Shown: positions 1 to 10,674 of the stretch, piece after piece
How positions within the stretch are numbered: position 1 is the first letter of the stretch
How the letters are laid out: each line of letters begins with the position of its first letter
Assembly (NCBI RefSeq): GCF_002737755.1
Contig: NZ_PEGH01000017.1
Span: 496,001-560,000 of the forward strand
Direction: 5' to 3'
DNA from: Caulobacter sp. BP25
Lineage (GTDB): Bacteria > Pseudomonadota > Alphaproteobacteria > Caulobacterales > Caulobacteraceae
Length of the DNA: 64,000 nt
Program-made: the position numbers and the translations under genes
The notes under the pieces: model-generated
Seen by the model: only the letters and a program-made list of their open reading frames with translations
The model's database searches: none
What the model was told of the DNA's origin: nothing

Positions 1-55
1 CCGATCCGTCAGGGGCCGGTTCTTTCGCTAAACGACCGGTCTTAAAACTAACGGA

Positions 56-568
56 TCAAGCCATTTGTTCAGGCGTGAACAGGCCGACCTTCAGGTCCTT
101 GGTTTCGTAGATCACCTTGCCGTCGGCCTCCAGCACGCCTTCGCCGATTCCCATGACGAGCTTGCGCATGATGACCCGCTTCAGGTCGATCTTGTAGACG
201 ACTTTCTTGACGTCCGGAGTCACCTGGCCGGTGAACTTGACCTCGCCCACGCCCAGAGCGCGGCCACGGCCCGGCGCGCCCGACCAGCCCAGGAAGAAGC
301 CGACCAGCTGCCACATGGCGTCCAGGCCCAGGCAGCCAGGCATGACCGGATCGCCGATGAAATGGCAGCCGAAGAACCAGAGGTCTGGGTTGATGTCGAA
401 TTCGGCTTCGACATAGCCCTTGCCGTACTTGCCGCCGTCCGACTCGATCCGGACGATCCGGTCGAACATCAGCATCGGCGGAGCCGGCAGTTGGGCGTTG
501 CCCGGGCCGAAAAGCTCGCCCCGGCCGCAAGCCAGGAGTTCCTCAAAGGTGTAGGCGTTCTTCTGCAT
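56..568 (-). CDS. fabA: 3-hydroxydecanoyl-[ACP] dehydratase/isomerase FabA
   Basis: Cytoplasmic fatty-acid synthesis enzyme that dehydrates beta-hydroxyacyl-ACP and isomerises the C10 trans-2 enoyl product to cis-3, the branch point to unsaturated fatty acids. The 170-residue length is normal for FabA. The hot-dog active site is visible: [12 protein letters not shown] with the catalytic His at residue 69 and the Asp at 83 in GLDAMWQ. The start ATG at 568 is followed by the usual FabA N-terminus (YTFEELL). fabB normally follows fabA, but it would lie to the left, outside the window. The neighbour upstream on the same strand is an SH3 protein 68 bases away, with no obvious functional link. Confidence 0.97.
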   Translation of the reverse strand: MQKNAYTFEELLACGRGELFGPGNAQLPAPPMLMFDRIVRIESDGGKYGKGYVEAEFDINPDLWFFGCHFIGDPVMPGCLGLDAMWQLVGFFLGWSGAPGRGRALGVGEVKFTGQVTPDVKKVVYKIDLKRVIMRKLVMGIGEGVLEADGKVIYETKDLKVGLFTPEQMA

Positions 569-636
569 GGGCCACGCCCTAGCACGGCGGCGGGGCGCGC
601 CTCAATGTTTCCCTGTCGAAACGCCCCGCGAGGCGG

Positions 637-1173
637 TCAGTCCTTGCCGCACTGGGCGGCCGGGTCGGCGCCCCAGATCTCGCGCTCGCGGGCCCAGCCC
701 GACACCCCATCGGCCCGCAGGCGGCACCAGCCGTCTTCGCACTTGTCGAGGGACGCGATCCCTCGCGCCTTCAGATAGGCGGTGACCTTCGCGCCCTCCT
801 TGGGCGACTTCAGCAAAGGCAGGCTGGTCGGCTGGACCCGCATGGCCGAGCGGCGGCCATCGACAGTGCGCTTGTGCACCCAGGCCAAGCCGCCCTCGGG
901 ATCGCAGATCCGCCGCCACTCGCGGGTTTCGGCCACGACCTGCACCGGCAGGCCTTTGGCGCGGTAGACCCAAAGCAACTGATGGGCCTCGTCGGGGCCC
1001 TTGCGCGCGTTCACTTCCGTGTATTTCAGCGAGACGTAGCGCGGCACCTCCAGCCCGGACGGCGTGATCCGGGGCCCCTGGGCGAGCGCCGGGCCAGCGG
1101 CGAAAGCGGCTAGACCCAGCACGAGCGGCATGAAACGCTTCCAGAGCGAACCTTGTTCTGTTTTCGACGGCAT
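637..1173 (-). CDS. Exported bacterial SH3-domain protein
   Basis: A 178-residue protein with a signal peptide (hydrophobic stretch about residues 12-31, cleavage probably after ALAQ) followed by two SH3-like units of the SH3_4/DUF1058 type. The first unit reads VNARKGPDEAHQLLWVYRAKGLPV and onward to WAWVHK-like turns; the second covers the last 60 residues and contains two cysteines (CEDGWC). Such proteins are periplasmic and are thought to bind peptidoglycan or protein partners, but no enzymatic function is known. It is divergent from the hydroxyacid dehydrogenase gene, with 72 bases between the two starts. The family call is firm; the role is not. Confidence 0.82.
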   Translation of the reverse strand: MPSKTEQGSLWKRFMPLVLGLAAFAAGPALAQGPRITPSGLEVPRYVSLKYTEVNARKGPDEAHQLLWVYRAKGLPVQVVAETREWRRICDPEGGLAWVHKRTVDGRRSAMRVQPTSLPLLKSPKEGAKVTAYLKARGIASLDKCEDGWCRLRADGVSGWAREREIWGADPAAQCGKD

Positions 1174-1245
1174 GTTGCTTGGCCCCCTCGGGCCCCTTTG
1201 CTACAGCTTTCAAACGCCCGTCAGTGAGAGCTTTTCAGTCCGACC

Positions 1246-2232
1246 ATGGCCGCCCGCAAGCTCAAAGTCGTCGTCACCCGCAAACTCCCCGATCCGGTGG
1301 AGACGCGGATGCGCGAACTGTTCGACACCGAACTCAACGTCACCGACACGCCGATGACGCCGAATGAGCTGGTGGACGCTATGAATCGCGCCGACGTGCT
1401 GGTTCCAACGATCACCGACCGCATCGACTCGCGCCTTCTGTCGCGATCCGGCGATCGGCTCAAGCTCATCGCCAATTTTGGCGCCGGCGTGGACAATATC
1501 GACGTCGCCACGGCCAATGCGCGCGGCATCATTGTCACCAACACCCCGGGCGTCCTGACCGAGGACACCGCCGACCTGACCATGACCCTGATCATGGCCG
1601 CCTCGCGCCGGATCGTCGAAGGCGCCGAGGTGGTCAAGGCCGGCGGCTTCCATGGCTGGTCGCCGACCTGGATGCTGGGCCGCCGCCTGTGGGGCAAGCG
1701 CCTGGGCATTATCGGCATGGGCCGCATCGGCCAGGCCGTCGCCCGCCGCGCCAAGGCCTTCGGCATGCAGGTGCACTACCATAACCGCAAGCCCATCAGC
1801 CCGCGCATCGCCGAAGAGCTGGGCTGCACCTATTGGGAAAGCCTGGACCAGATGTTGGCCCGGATGGACTTCATCTCGGTCAACTGCCCGCACACCCCGG
1901 CGACCTATCACCTGCTGTCGGCGCGCCGGCTGAAGCTGCTGCGGCCGCACGCCATCGTGGTCAACACCGCGCGCGGCGAGGTGATCGACGAGGGGGCCCT
2001 GGCCAACATGCTGGCCAAGGGCGAGATCGCCGGCGCCGGCCTCGACGTCTACGAGCACGAGCCGGCCATCAATCCCAAGCTGCTCAAGCTGCCCAATGTC
2101 GTGCTGCTGCCCCACATGGGCTCGGCCACGGTCGAGGGCCGCATCGACATGGGCGAGAAGGTCATCGTCAACGTGAAGACCTTCATGGACGGCCACCGGC
2201 CGCCGGATCGGGTGATCCCGGCGATGCTGTAG
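1246..2232 (+). CDS. D-2-hydroxyacid dehydrogenase (glyoxylate/hydroxypyruvate reductase type)
   Basis: NAD(P)-dependent oxidoreductase of the D-isomer 2-hydroxyacid dehydrogenase family, 328 residues, cytoplasmic. The Rossmann motif GIIGMGRIGQAVARRA lies near residue 155. The catalytic Arg is in NTARGEVIDEGAL near 242, the Glu about 30 residues later in the VYEHEP segment, and the His in LLPHMGSAT near 288. The sequence resembles glyoxylate and hydroxypyruvate reductases (GyaR/GhrB), but the exact substrate cannot be read from the sequence. The gene appears monocistronic and is followed by an inverted-repeat element. Confidence 0.93.
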   Translation: MAARKLKVVVTRKLPDPVETRMRELFDTELNVTDTPMTPNELVDAMNRADVLVPTITDRIDSRLLSRSGDRLKLIANFGAGVDNIDVATANARGIIVTNTPGVLTEDTADLTMTLIMAASRRIVEGAEVVKAGGFHGWSPTWMLGRRLWGKRLGIIGMGRIGQAVARRAKAFGMQVHYHNRKPISPRIAEELGCTYWESLDQMLARMDFISVNCPHTPATYHLLSARRLKLLRPHAIVVNTARGEVIDEGALANMLAKGEIAGAGLDVYEHEPAINPKLLKLPNVVLLPHMGSATVEGRIDMGEKVIVNVKTFMDGHRPPDRVIPAML

Positions 2233-2247
2233 GGGCGGGAGGCTGCA

Positions 2248-2379
2248 AGCGCCCCTCCGTCTCGTCGCTTCGCGCCGATCCGCCTCCCCCGCAAGCGGGG
2301 CAGGAGGGCGGCGGCCTCCTCCTCACCCGTAAAACGGGGGAGGTGGCGCGCGGCGCAGCCGCGTGACGGAGGGGGCGCT
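2248..2379. repeat. Intergenic inverted-repeat element (CCTCCGTC...CCTCCCCC type)
   Basis: The left part (from 2248, AGCGCCCCTCCGT) and the right part (ending 2379, ACGGAGGGGGCGCT) are near-perfect inverted copies. Internal arms carry CCTCCCCCGCAAGCGGGG and its relative CCCGTAAAACGGGGGAGG. The whole element could fold into one long hairpin. Related elements lie at 18291-18408 and 55213-55333, so it belongs to an interspersed repeat family. It fills the gap between two convergent genes. Confidence 0.7.
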
Positions 2380-2386
2380 CACACCC

Positions 2387-2926
2387 TTACCCCGCCAGCG
2401 GATACTCCCGCTCCAGCCGGTAGACCGACCCCGCGCTGGTCTGCCAGCTGGAATAGAGCCCGAAGCGATCAACCGGGAAGCTCGCCGATTTCAGCAGGTT
2501 GTTGGCCTGGATCCAGGCGCCGACTTCCGGAACGGGCGCGCGCTTCAGATAGGCCAGCGTGACGTGCGGCGTGTAGAGCCGCGCCTCGGGCTTGAGCTCG
2601 GCCGCGCGGGCGGCGCTTTCGTTGGCCTTCTGCAGCCGGCGCAGGGGCGCGCTGTCCTCGACCCCGGCCCAGACCGCGTGGATGTCGATCCCCTCGCCGA
2701 AATAGCCCGCGCCGGCCAGGGTCAGGTCGAAGGCCGGGGCGTCGATCGCCATCAGCGCTTCGTCAAGATCAGCCGCCACGTCCTCGGCCACGTCGCCGAT
2801 GAACCTCAGCGTGATGTGGAAGGCCTCCCGCGGCCGCCAGCGGGCGCCCTCGATCCCGTGCTGGCGGGGCAGCAGGCTCTCGCCGACGTCCGGCGGGATG
2901 GCGATGGCGGTAAAGAGACGGATCAT
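2387..2926 (-). CDS. thpR: RNA 2',3'-cyclic phosphodiesterase ThpR (2H family)
   Basis: 2H phosphoesterase of the LigT/ThpR family, about 179 residues. Both signature motifs are present: HITLRFIG in the N-terminal half and HVTLAYLKR in the C-terminal half. The enzyme hydrolyses RNA 2',3'-cyclic phosphates; the historical name is 2'-5' RNA ligase. An ATG at 2950 is open, but MIRLFTAIAIP starting at 2926 is the usual N-terminus and lies just after the stop of the upstream aldo/keto reductase gene (14-base gap), so I chose 2926. The two genes are probably co-transcribed. Confidence 0.9.
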   Translation of the reverse strand: MIRLFTAIAIPPDVGESLLPRQHGIEGARWRPREAFHITLRFIGDVAEDVAADLDEALMAIDAPAFDLTLAGAGYFGEGIDIHAVWAGVEDSAPLRRLQKANESAARAAELKPEARLYTPHVTLAYLKRAPVPEVGAWIQANNLLKSASFPVDRFGLYSSWQTSAGSVYRLEREYPLAG

Positions 2927-2940
2927 GCTGGCCTGAACGC

Positions 2941-3993
2941 TTACGGGCACGGGTTGGGGTGGCGGGCGTGGATGGCGTTGACCGCGTCTTCCAGATCGTC
3001 GGTCCAGGCCAGGTCGAAGGCGTCGATATTGGTCTTCAACTGGTCCATCGAGGTGGCGCCGATGATCGTGGCGGTCACGAAAGGCCGCCCGTCGCAGAAC
3101 TTGAGCGCCAGCTGGGCCGGATCGATCCCATTGGCCTGGGCGAGCGCCACATAGGCGTGGAAGGCCTCCTGCGAGCCAGGGCCTTCATAGCGCTGCATGC
3201 GGTTGTAGAGCGCCTTGCGCGAGCCGGCCGGCGTGGCGCCGTCCAGATACTTGCCGGTCAGTTGGCCCTGGGCCAGCGGCGAATAGGCCAAGAGGCCCAC
3301 CTGCTCGCGCATGGCGATTTCGGCCAGGCCGTATTCGAAGGTCCGGTTAGCCAGGTGATAGGCGTTCTGGATCGAAGCGATGCGCGGCAGGCCCTGCTTT
3401 TCGCTCTCGGCCAGGAAGCGCATCACGCCCCAGGGGAACTCGTTGGAGACCCCGACATGGCGGATCGAGCCCTTCTTCACGTGGGCGTCGAGGGCTTCCA
3501 GAATGTCGCCGAAGCTTTCGAAGTCCTGGTCGTAGTCCTTGAAGGTCTGGCCGCCGAACACCCGCACCCGGCGATCGGGCCAGTGCAGCTGGTAGAGATC
3601 CAGATAATCGGTCTTCAGCCTGCGCAGCGAGCCCTCAACGGCCTCGTCGATCTGGGCCTTGGTCTGGCGGGTGGTCGCCCCGTCCTTGCGCATCCACGAA
3701 AGACCGCCGAACGCCGCGCCCTGGCCGGCGACCTTCGAGGCCAGCACGACCTCCTGGCGCTTGCCGGTCTTCTGGAACCACGAGCCGATGTATTCCTCGG
3801 TGCGGCCTTGAGTCTCCGGATTGGGCGGGCTGGCGTACATCTCGGCCGTGTCCCAGAAGGTCACGCCGCGTCCCAGCGCGTAGTCCATCTGCGCGTGGGC
3901 CTCGGCTTCGCTGTTCTGCGAGCCCCAGGTCATGGTGCCCAGGCAGCAGCGCGAGACCGTCACGTCGGTCCGACCCAGCTTGGCGTACTCCAT
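2941..3993 (-). CDS. Aldo/keto reductase (Tas-like)
   Basis: NADPH-dependent aldo/keto reductase, 350 residues from the chosen start (MEYAKLGRTDVTVS). The open frame runs further upstream to 4080, but that stretch is proline- and arginine-rich and not typical. The catalytic tetrad is recognisable: Asp and Tyr in FWDTAEMY, Lys in VLASKVAG and His in YQLHWPDR. The long loop between the Lys and His segments and the FGGQTFKDYDQD region resemble E. coli Tas rather than the AKR11 voltage-gated-channel type. The substrate is unknown. It is the first gene of a two-gene unit with thpR. Confidence 0.92.
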   Translation of the reverse strand: MEYAKLGRTDVTVSRCCLGTMTWGSQNSEAEAHAQMDYALGRGVTFWDTAEMYASPPNPETQGRTEEYIGSWFQKTGKRQEVVLASKVAGQGAAFGGLSWMRKDGATTRQTKAQIDEAVEGSLRRLKTDYLDLYQLHWPDRRVRVFGGQTFKDYDQDFESFGDILEALDAHVKKGSIRHVGVSNEFPWGVMRFLAESEKQGLPRIASIQNAYHLANRTFEYGLAEIAMREQVGLLAYSPLAQGQLTGKYLDGATPAGSRKALYNRMQRYEGPGSQEAFHAYVALAQANGIDPAQLALKFCDGRPFVTATIIGATSMDQLKTNIDAFDLAWTDDLEDAVNAIHARHPNPCP

Positions 3994-4178
3994 CGGCGCG
4001 TCCCTTGTTCTTGTTCTGCCCGTCGTTCTTAAGGGGTGCGGCGGCGGCTTGGGAAGCATCCTGGGCGACCACGTGCGCATACATGGTATACTTTTCGAAC
4101 GGGGATTGCGCCCGACGCGAGGACACCCGATATTTGGCGAGCGTCCACCGTGGACGCCTAGCTCAAGGGCTTTATTCG

Positions 4179-4931
4179 ATGAACGACTTCAACCGCGGCT
4201 ATGCGCGCTCGATCCCGGCGGATCGCGCCGACATGTCGGTTGACGCCGGCCTGCGTAGTTTCATGCTCGGCGTCTACAACAAGGTGGCGCTGGGCCTCCT
4301 GCTGTCGGCTGGCCTGGCCTTCCTGACCAGCGCCTATCAGCCGGTGGCCAGCCTGCTTTACGTGCTGACCCCTGACGGCCGCCTGGCCGGCTTCACGATG
4401 CTGGGCACCATCGTCCGCTTCGCGCCGCTGGTCATGATGCTGGTGGCCATGTTCGCCATGCGCAACCCGACCGCCCGCTCGTCCGGCATCCTTTATTGGG
4501 CGCTGGTCGCCTCGATGGGCGCGGGCCTGGGCGTCTGGCTTCTGGCCTATACCGGCGCCTCGGTCGCCGCGACCTTCCTGATCACCGCCATCGCGTTCGG
4601 CGGCCTCAGCCTGTTCGGCTACACCACGAAGAAGGACCTGACCGGCTTCGGCAGCTTCTTGATCATGGGCCTGATCGGTCTGATGCTGGCCTCGCTGGTG
4701 CAGATGTTCTTCCCGATGCCGGGCCTGGGCTTCATCATCAGCATCCTGGGCGTGTTCATCTTCGCGGGCCTGATCGCCTACGACACCCAGAACCTGAAGA
4801 TGACCTACTATCAGATGGGCGGCGACCAACAGTCGATGGCCGTGGCCACCAACTACGGCGCGCTGAGCCTGTATCTGAACTTCATCAACCTGTTCCAATT
4901 CCTGCTCAGCATCATGGGCAACCGCCGCTAA
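4179..4931 (+). CDS. BAX inhibitor-1 / YccA family membrane protein
   Basis: Integral inner-membrane protein of 250 residues with seven predicted hydrophobic segments between residues about 28 and 245 and a conserved IAYDTQNLK motif in the last third, as in the bacterial BI-1 (YetJ/YccA) family. Family members leak or gate Ca2+ in a pH-dependent way, or modulate FtsH; which applies here is not visible. The open frame extends upstream to 4005, but MNDFNRGYARSIPADRADM is the usual alphaproteobacterial start. A strong terminator follows 28 bases after the stop. Confidence 0.93.
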   Translation: MNDFNRGYARSIPADRADMSVDAGLRSFMLGVYNKVALGLLLSAGLAFLTSAYQPVASLLYVLTPDGRLAGFTMLGTIVRFAPLVMMLVAMFAMRNPTARSSGILYWALVASMGAGLGVWLLAYTGASVAATFLITAIAFGGLSLFGYTTKKDLTGFGSFLIMGLIGLMLASLVQMFFPMPGLGFIISILGVFIFAGLIAYDTQNLKMTYYQMGGDQQSMAVATNYGALSLYLNFINLFQFLLSIMGNRR

Positions 4932-4959
4932 GCACGGCGTTACGGAACGGACCAGACGA

Positions 4960-4988
4960 GCCCCGGCGGGAAACCGCCGGGGCTTTTT
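4960..4988 (+). terminator. Rho-independent terminator after the BI-1 gene
   Basis: Perfect 10-bp stem (GCCCCGGCGG at 4960-4969 with CCGCCGGGGC at 4974-4983), GAAA loop, then five T residues. Confidence 0.9.
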
Positions 4989-5030
4989 CTTTGGTCAAGC
5001 CGCCCCACATTGAAGGCGATGGAGACGACG

Positions 5031-5375
5031 ATGATCCGGACCCTCGCCCTTGCCGCCGCCTTGGCGGCCACTGGCCTCGCCCACGCCGAGACCATGCTTC
5101 CGGCCTATCCGCCGGCGGCCAAGACCCCCAACCTCGCCTTGCCTCTGAACCTCAAGCCGGTGAGCCCGATCGAGTTGCGCTACGCCCAGGCGCCGGCCCC
5201 GCTGCCAAGGGGCGTCGCCCGCACGGCGATCGAGCGCCGCGAAGGCGGGGTCTCGGGCGGGATCGGCGTGTTGTGCGGCATCCAGCCCAGCGCCGACACC
5301 AGCGGCGTCGGCACGGCCCGAGGCTACGACAACGATGGCCGCTTCGTCGGGGCCAAGCTGGGCTTCTCGTTCTGA
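5031..5375 (+). CDS. Small exported hypothetical protein
   Basis: A 114-residue protein with a clear Sec signal peptide (MIRTLALAAALAATGLAHA, cleavage after AHA). The mature part is proline-rich and ends in GAKLGFSF, a short aromatic end that could suggest an outer-membrane or periplasmic product. In-frame starts exist at 5010 (TTG) and 5019 (ATG), but GGAG six bases before 5031 favours this ATG. I do not recognise a domain; one lone cysteine is present (GVLCGIQ). It lies just after the BI-1 terminator, so it probably has its own promoter. Confidence 0.7.
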   Translation: MIRTLALAAALAATGLAHAETMLPAYPPAAKTPNLALPLNLKPVSPIELRYAQAPAPLPRGVARTAIERREGGVSGGIGVLCGIQPSADTSGVGTARGYDNDGRFVGAKLGFSF

Positions 5376-5385
5376 CCCGAGGGCC

Positions 5386-5718
5386 TCAGTCGACGACCGA
5401 GAACTTGCCCTTCTCGAAGACCCGCAGCACCTGGGTCAGCTCGTGGCCGCGCTTGAGGATCTGCCCGCCCTGGCCAAACACCGCCCAGGCGCCCTGCTTG
5501 CGGGCCAGGGCCGGATGCTTCTCGACACGATAGAGCGGCGCCTCGGCCGCGTGGCGGAAGATCGAGAACACGGCCCGGTCGGAAAGCCCCGCGATGCCGT
5601 AGTCGCGCCACTCGCCGGCGGCGACCATCCGGCCATAGAGGCGCATTAGCTGGTCAAGCTCGCGCCGCTCGAAAAAGACGACGCCGCCGACAGGGGTGGG
5701 CTGGGACTCCAGAGCCAT
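5386..5718 (-). CDS. DUF2794 family protein
   Basis: A 110-residue cytoplasmic protein matching the alphaproteobacterial DUF2794 family: VVFFERRELDQLMRLYGRMVAAGEWRDY-type N-terminus, then SIFRHAAEAPLYRVEK and FGQGGQILKRG. The family is conserved but has no assigned function. It converges with the small exported protein (10-base gap). Its start faces the small-RNA region. Confidence 0.85.
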   Translation of the reverse strand: MALESQPTPVGGVVFFERRELDQLMRLYGRMVAAGEWRDYGIAGLSDRAVFSIFRHAAEAPLYRVEKHPALARKQGAWAVFGQGGQILKRGHELTQVLRVFEKGKFSVVD

Positions 5719-5796
5719 GACGCGAATCTAGTCCGAAATCGGCCGATTGGAACAGCCGCGTGTCAGACGGGCCACAGCCGGCGAAAATGACACGGA

Positions 5797-6008
5797 ACGG
5801 TCATGGCGCGCCCCGAAAGGACCTTATTTCGGTCCTTCGCCCGCCCGTTTGCGGGTCGATAACATCAATGTCGGCTGATCGGAGACCCTGTGGTCCGGAT
5901 CCTGAACAGCCCCCCCCAGCCCCTAGATCGCGGGCCGGTCGGCCGACAAACTTGAAAGATCCCCTCCCCAACGAGCCCGCGCGGACCCCCCTCCCGCGCG
6001 GGCTTTTT
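5797..6008 (+). ncRNA. Putative small RNA, copy A of a tandem pair
   Basis: A block from 5797 (ACGGTCATG) to a strong terminator at 6008 that is clearly related to the block at 6055-6247. Shared features, in order, are ACGGTCATG, a CGAAAGGACCTT segment (here the 5' arm of a hairpin closing with GGTCCTTC), a GTTTG...GGGTTCGATAA-like segment, a tract of eight C residues followed by AGCCCC, and a GC-rich terminator. I found no plausible reading frame with codon bias. The homology block is about 212 bases; the true 5' end is not visible. The identity is inferred from duplication plus terminators; I do not recognise a named RNA. Confidence 0.6.
5975..6008 (+). terminator. Terminator of putative small RNA A
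   Basis: Perfect 10-bp stem GCCCGCGCGG (5975-5984) with CCGCGCGGGC (5994-6003), C-rich loop, then TTTTT. No protein gene on this strand ends nearby. Confidence 0.85.
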
Positions 6009-6054
6009 GCGTTTGGTCCGCGCTCTGTAGCAAGTCGGAGATCATCGCCGCACG

Positions 6055-6247
6055 ACGGTCATGCGCGGCCTCGAAAGGACCTTGGTTTAGTCCAGACCTC
6101 GCCGGTTTGGGGTTCGATAAAGACGGTGTCGACGAAGACGGACCGGGGCCCTGCCCAGCCCCCCCAGCCCCCCCGGTCCACCCCCCACTTCGGCGACGCT
6201 AAAGGAACCCGCGCGGCATTCCCCCTCCCGCCGCGCGGGTTTTTCTT
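6055..6247 (+). ncRNA. Putative small RNA, copy B of a tandem pair
   Basis: Second copy of the element at 5797-6008, starting with the same ACGGTCATG and the CGAAAGGACCTTG segment. It carries two tracts of seven C residues separated by AG (about 6158-6175) and ends in its own terminator. Divergence between the copies is concentrated in loops, while the 5' box, the C tracts and the terminator stem are kept; that pattern is expected of structured RNAs under selection. It lies between two minus-strand genes (DUF2794 and DUF1223), so it is an independent transcript if expressed. Confidence 0.6.
6206..6247 (+). terminator. Terminator of putative small RNA B
   Basis: Stem AACCCGCGCGGC (6206-6217) pairs with GCCGCGCGGGTT (6230-6241), followed by TTTCTTT. 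It is the same terminator type as copy A. Confidence 0.85.
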
Positions 6248-6268
6248 TGCTCGCGAAAAGCCAGGAAT

Positions 6269-7000
6269 TCAGTGCTCGACGGCCGGGGCCTGCAGCACGC
6301 CCAGGATGCGGCCACCCTTGGCGCCCTGCACCAGCACCACGCTGGCCAGATCCGGCTCAGCGGCGGGCGGCAGGCGATAGAGCCGGGGCTTGCCCGTCCA
6401 GGAGCCCAGACGCACCAGCTCGCGCACGACGTTGCGGTGGACCAGGGTCTGGCCCTTGTTATCGCCGCGCTTGACGGCGATGTCCTGTTCGCGCGGATCG
6501 TAGCGCACCAGCCAGACCTCGCCGCCGCCGCGCGGAGCCGGACCTGAGCCGACGGCGACCCGTGTCTTTCCGACGAACTCCATGTCCGGTGGGTTGGCCG
6601 ACGCCTTGGCGGCCGTCTTGATCAGGTCCTCGATCGCCTCGGCCTTGGCCCCCGAGGCCTGGACGCGTCCGGCGACCACCATCTGCGGCGTCGGCACGTC
6701 GCGCAGGGCGAACTTTATGGCGTAGGCGCGCTGGCGCTCGGCGAAGGCCGGCTTGGCGAAGGTGTCCTTCCAGCCGAGATAGTCCCAGTAGTCCACCGAA
6801 TAGGTCAGGGCCAAGACGCCGTCGCGCTGGGACAGCTCCGCGGCCAGCTGGTTGGCCTTGCCACAGGACGAGCAGCCCTGGGCCGTGAATAGCTCGACCA
6901 CCACGGGCGGCTTGCCCGCCCACGCGGCCGACCCCCAAGTCAGGGATGACGCAGCGCCGGACAGGGTCAGGCAGAACAGGGAGAGGGCGACCTTACGCAT
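6269..7000 (-). CDS. DUF1223 thioredoxin-fold exported protein
   Basis: A 243-residue exported protein: the signal peptide covers about residues 1-28 and is followed by VVELFTAQGCSSCGKANQ, a thioredoxin-like CxxC motif typical of DUF1223. Downstream WDYLGWKDTFAKPAF and QMVVAGR are also family signatures. A periplasmic thiol redox role is likely from fold and motif, but the substrate is unknown. The gene appears to be monocistronic, lying between the small-RNA pair and the acnA terminator. Confidence 0.88.
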   Translation of the reverse strand: MRKVALSLFCLTLSGAASSLTWGSAAWAGKPPVVVELFTAQGCSSCGKANQLAAELSQRDGVLALTYSVDYWDYLGWKDTFAKPAFAERQRAYAIKFALRDVPTPQMVVAGRVQASGAKAEAIEDLIKTAAKASANPPDMEFVGKTRVAVGSGPAPRGGGEVWLVRYDPREQDIAVKRGDNKGQTLVHRNVVRELVRLGSWTGKPRLYRLPPAAEPDLASVVLVQGAKGGRILGVLQAPAVEH

Positions 7001-7119
7001 TGCGGGTCACTTAAGCCAAGAACGCCCAGGATATCCGTTCACGAGGCCGTGAATAGCGCCGGTCCATGGGGAGAAACGGTGGAGACATCGTTGTCACACG
7101 CCCCACAACGACAACCTCG

Positions 7120-7154
7120 AAACGAAAACGGCCGGCCCGCAAGGGACCGGCCGT
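7120..7154 (-). terminator. Terminator of acnA
   Basis: On the minus strand, a stem from ACGGCCGG plus CCC to GGG plus CCGGCCGT (7128-7154) is followed by TTTTCGTTT. It lies 26 bases after the acnA stop. Confidence 0.85.
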
Positions 7155-7179
7155 CTCGTTACGAAGCCCGAGGGCCTGC

Positions 7180-9867
<2,688 letters not shown>

Positions 9868-10050
9868 TTCTAAGGATCCTTCTCTGTCCACGGCCGCCCG
9901 AAAACCACTCCCGGGATCACGCGCTGATCGGAAGGGACACACAGGTTCCGCCTCCGCGCCGCGTACCACCCAAACCGACTGGAGGGGGACGACCGCGCGC
10001 TTCTTAGCGCTGCGTTGGCTCAACGTCCATGTCGCGCGCGGGGTCTTGGC

Positions 10051-10674
10051 GTGTTGAGAGCTGTTCTCATAAAGGATTTGGCGATTACACGGGGCGAGCG
10101 CCGTCTGTTCTCGGGCCTGGACCTGACCCTGTCCGCGGGCGAGGCTGCGGTGCTGGTGGGGCGAAATGGCGCAGGCAAGACCAGTCTGCTGCGCGCTCTG
10201 GCCGGCCTGCTGCGCCCGGCCGAGGGAACCGTCGCGTTCGAGGGCGCTGACGGGCCGGTGGAGGCCGACGCGGCTCGCGCCGAGCACCTGCATCTGCTGG
10301 GCCACCAGGACGGCTTGAAATCCAGCCGCACCGCCTGGGAGGAACTACGCTTCCAAACGCTGTGGACCGGCGGGACCGAGGAGTCGGCGCGCGCGGCGGC
10401 CAAACGCTTCGATCTGCCAAGGCTCTTGGACCTGGAAGTCCGCCGCCTGTCGGCCGGACAGCGGCGACGCTTGGCCCTGGCGCGGCTGGCGGCCAGTCCG
10501 CGCACCCTATGGCTGCTGGACGAACCCATGGCGCCGCTAGACACCGCCCAGCGCGCCGCGTTCGGCCAGGTCATGAGCGAGCACCTGGCCGCCGGCGGCA
10601 TGATCCTGGCCTCGGTGCATGATCCGCTGCCGATCCCCACGCGAAGCATCGCCATTGGGGAGGCCGGCCGATGA
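10051..10674 (+). CDS. ccmA: Heme exporter ATP-binding protein CcmA
   Basis: ATPase of the CcmABCD complex, which moves or releases heme-charged CcmE for cytochrome c maturation. Walker A ([12 protein letters not shown]) is near residue 37, the signature RLSAGQRRR near 128 and Walker B ([12 protein letters not shown]) near 152. I chose the GTG at 10051 (207 residues, usual size); a TTG at 10015 would add 12 residues unlike the family. The stop overlaps the ccmB start (ATGA). Confidence 0.93.
   Translation: MLRAVLIKDLAITRGERRLFSGLDLTLSAGEAAVLVGRNGAGKTSLLRALAGLLRPAEGTVAFEGADGPVEADAARAEHLHLLGHQDGLKSSRTAWEELRFQTLWTGGTEESARAAAKRFDLPRLLDLEVRRLSAGQRRRLALARLAASPRTLWLLDEPMAPLDTAQRAAFGQVMSEHLAAGGMILASVHDPLPIPTRSIAIGEAGR

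Noticed and set aside
5719-6268. Open frame on the plus strand (5760-6380) across the small-RNA region
   Set aside because: It reads through both terminators and poly-C tracts and runs into the DUF1223 gene. The duplicated blocks are out of frame relative to each other.
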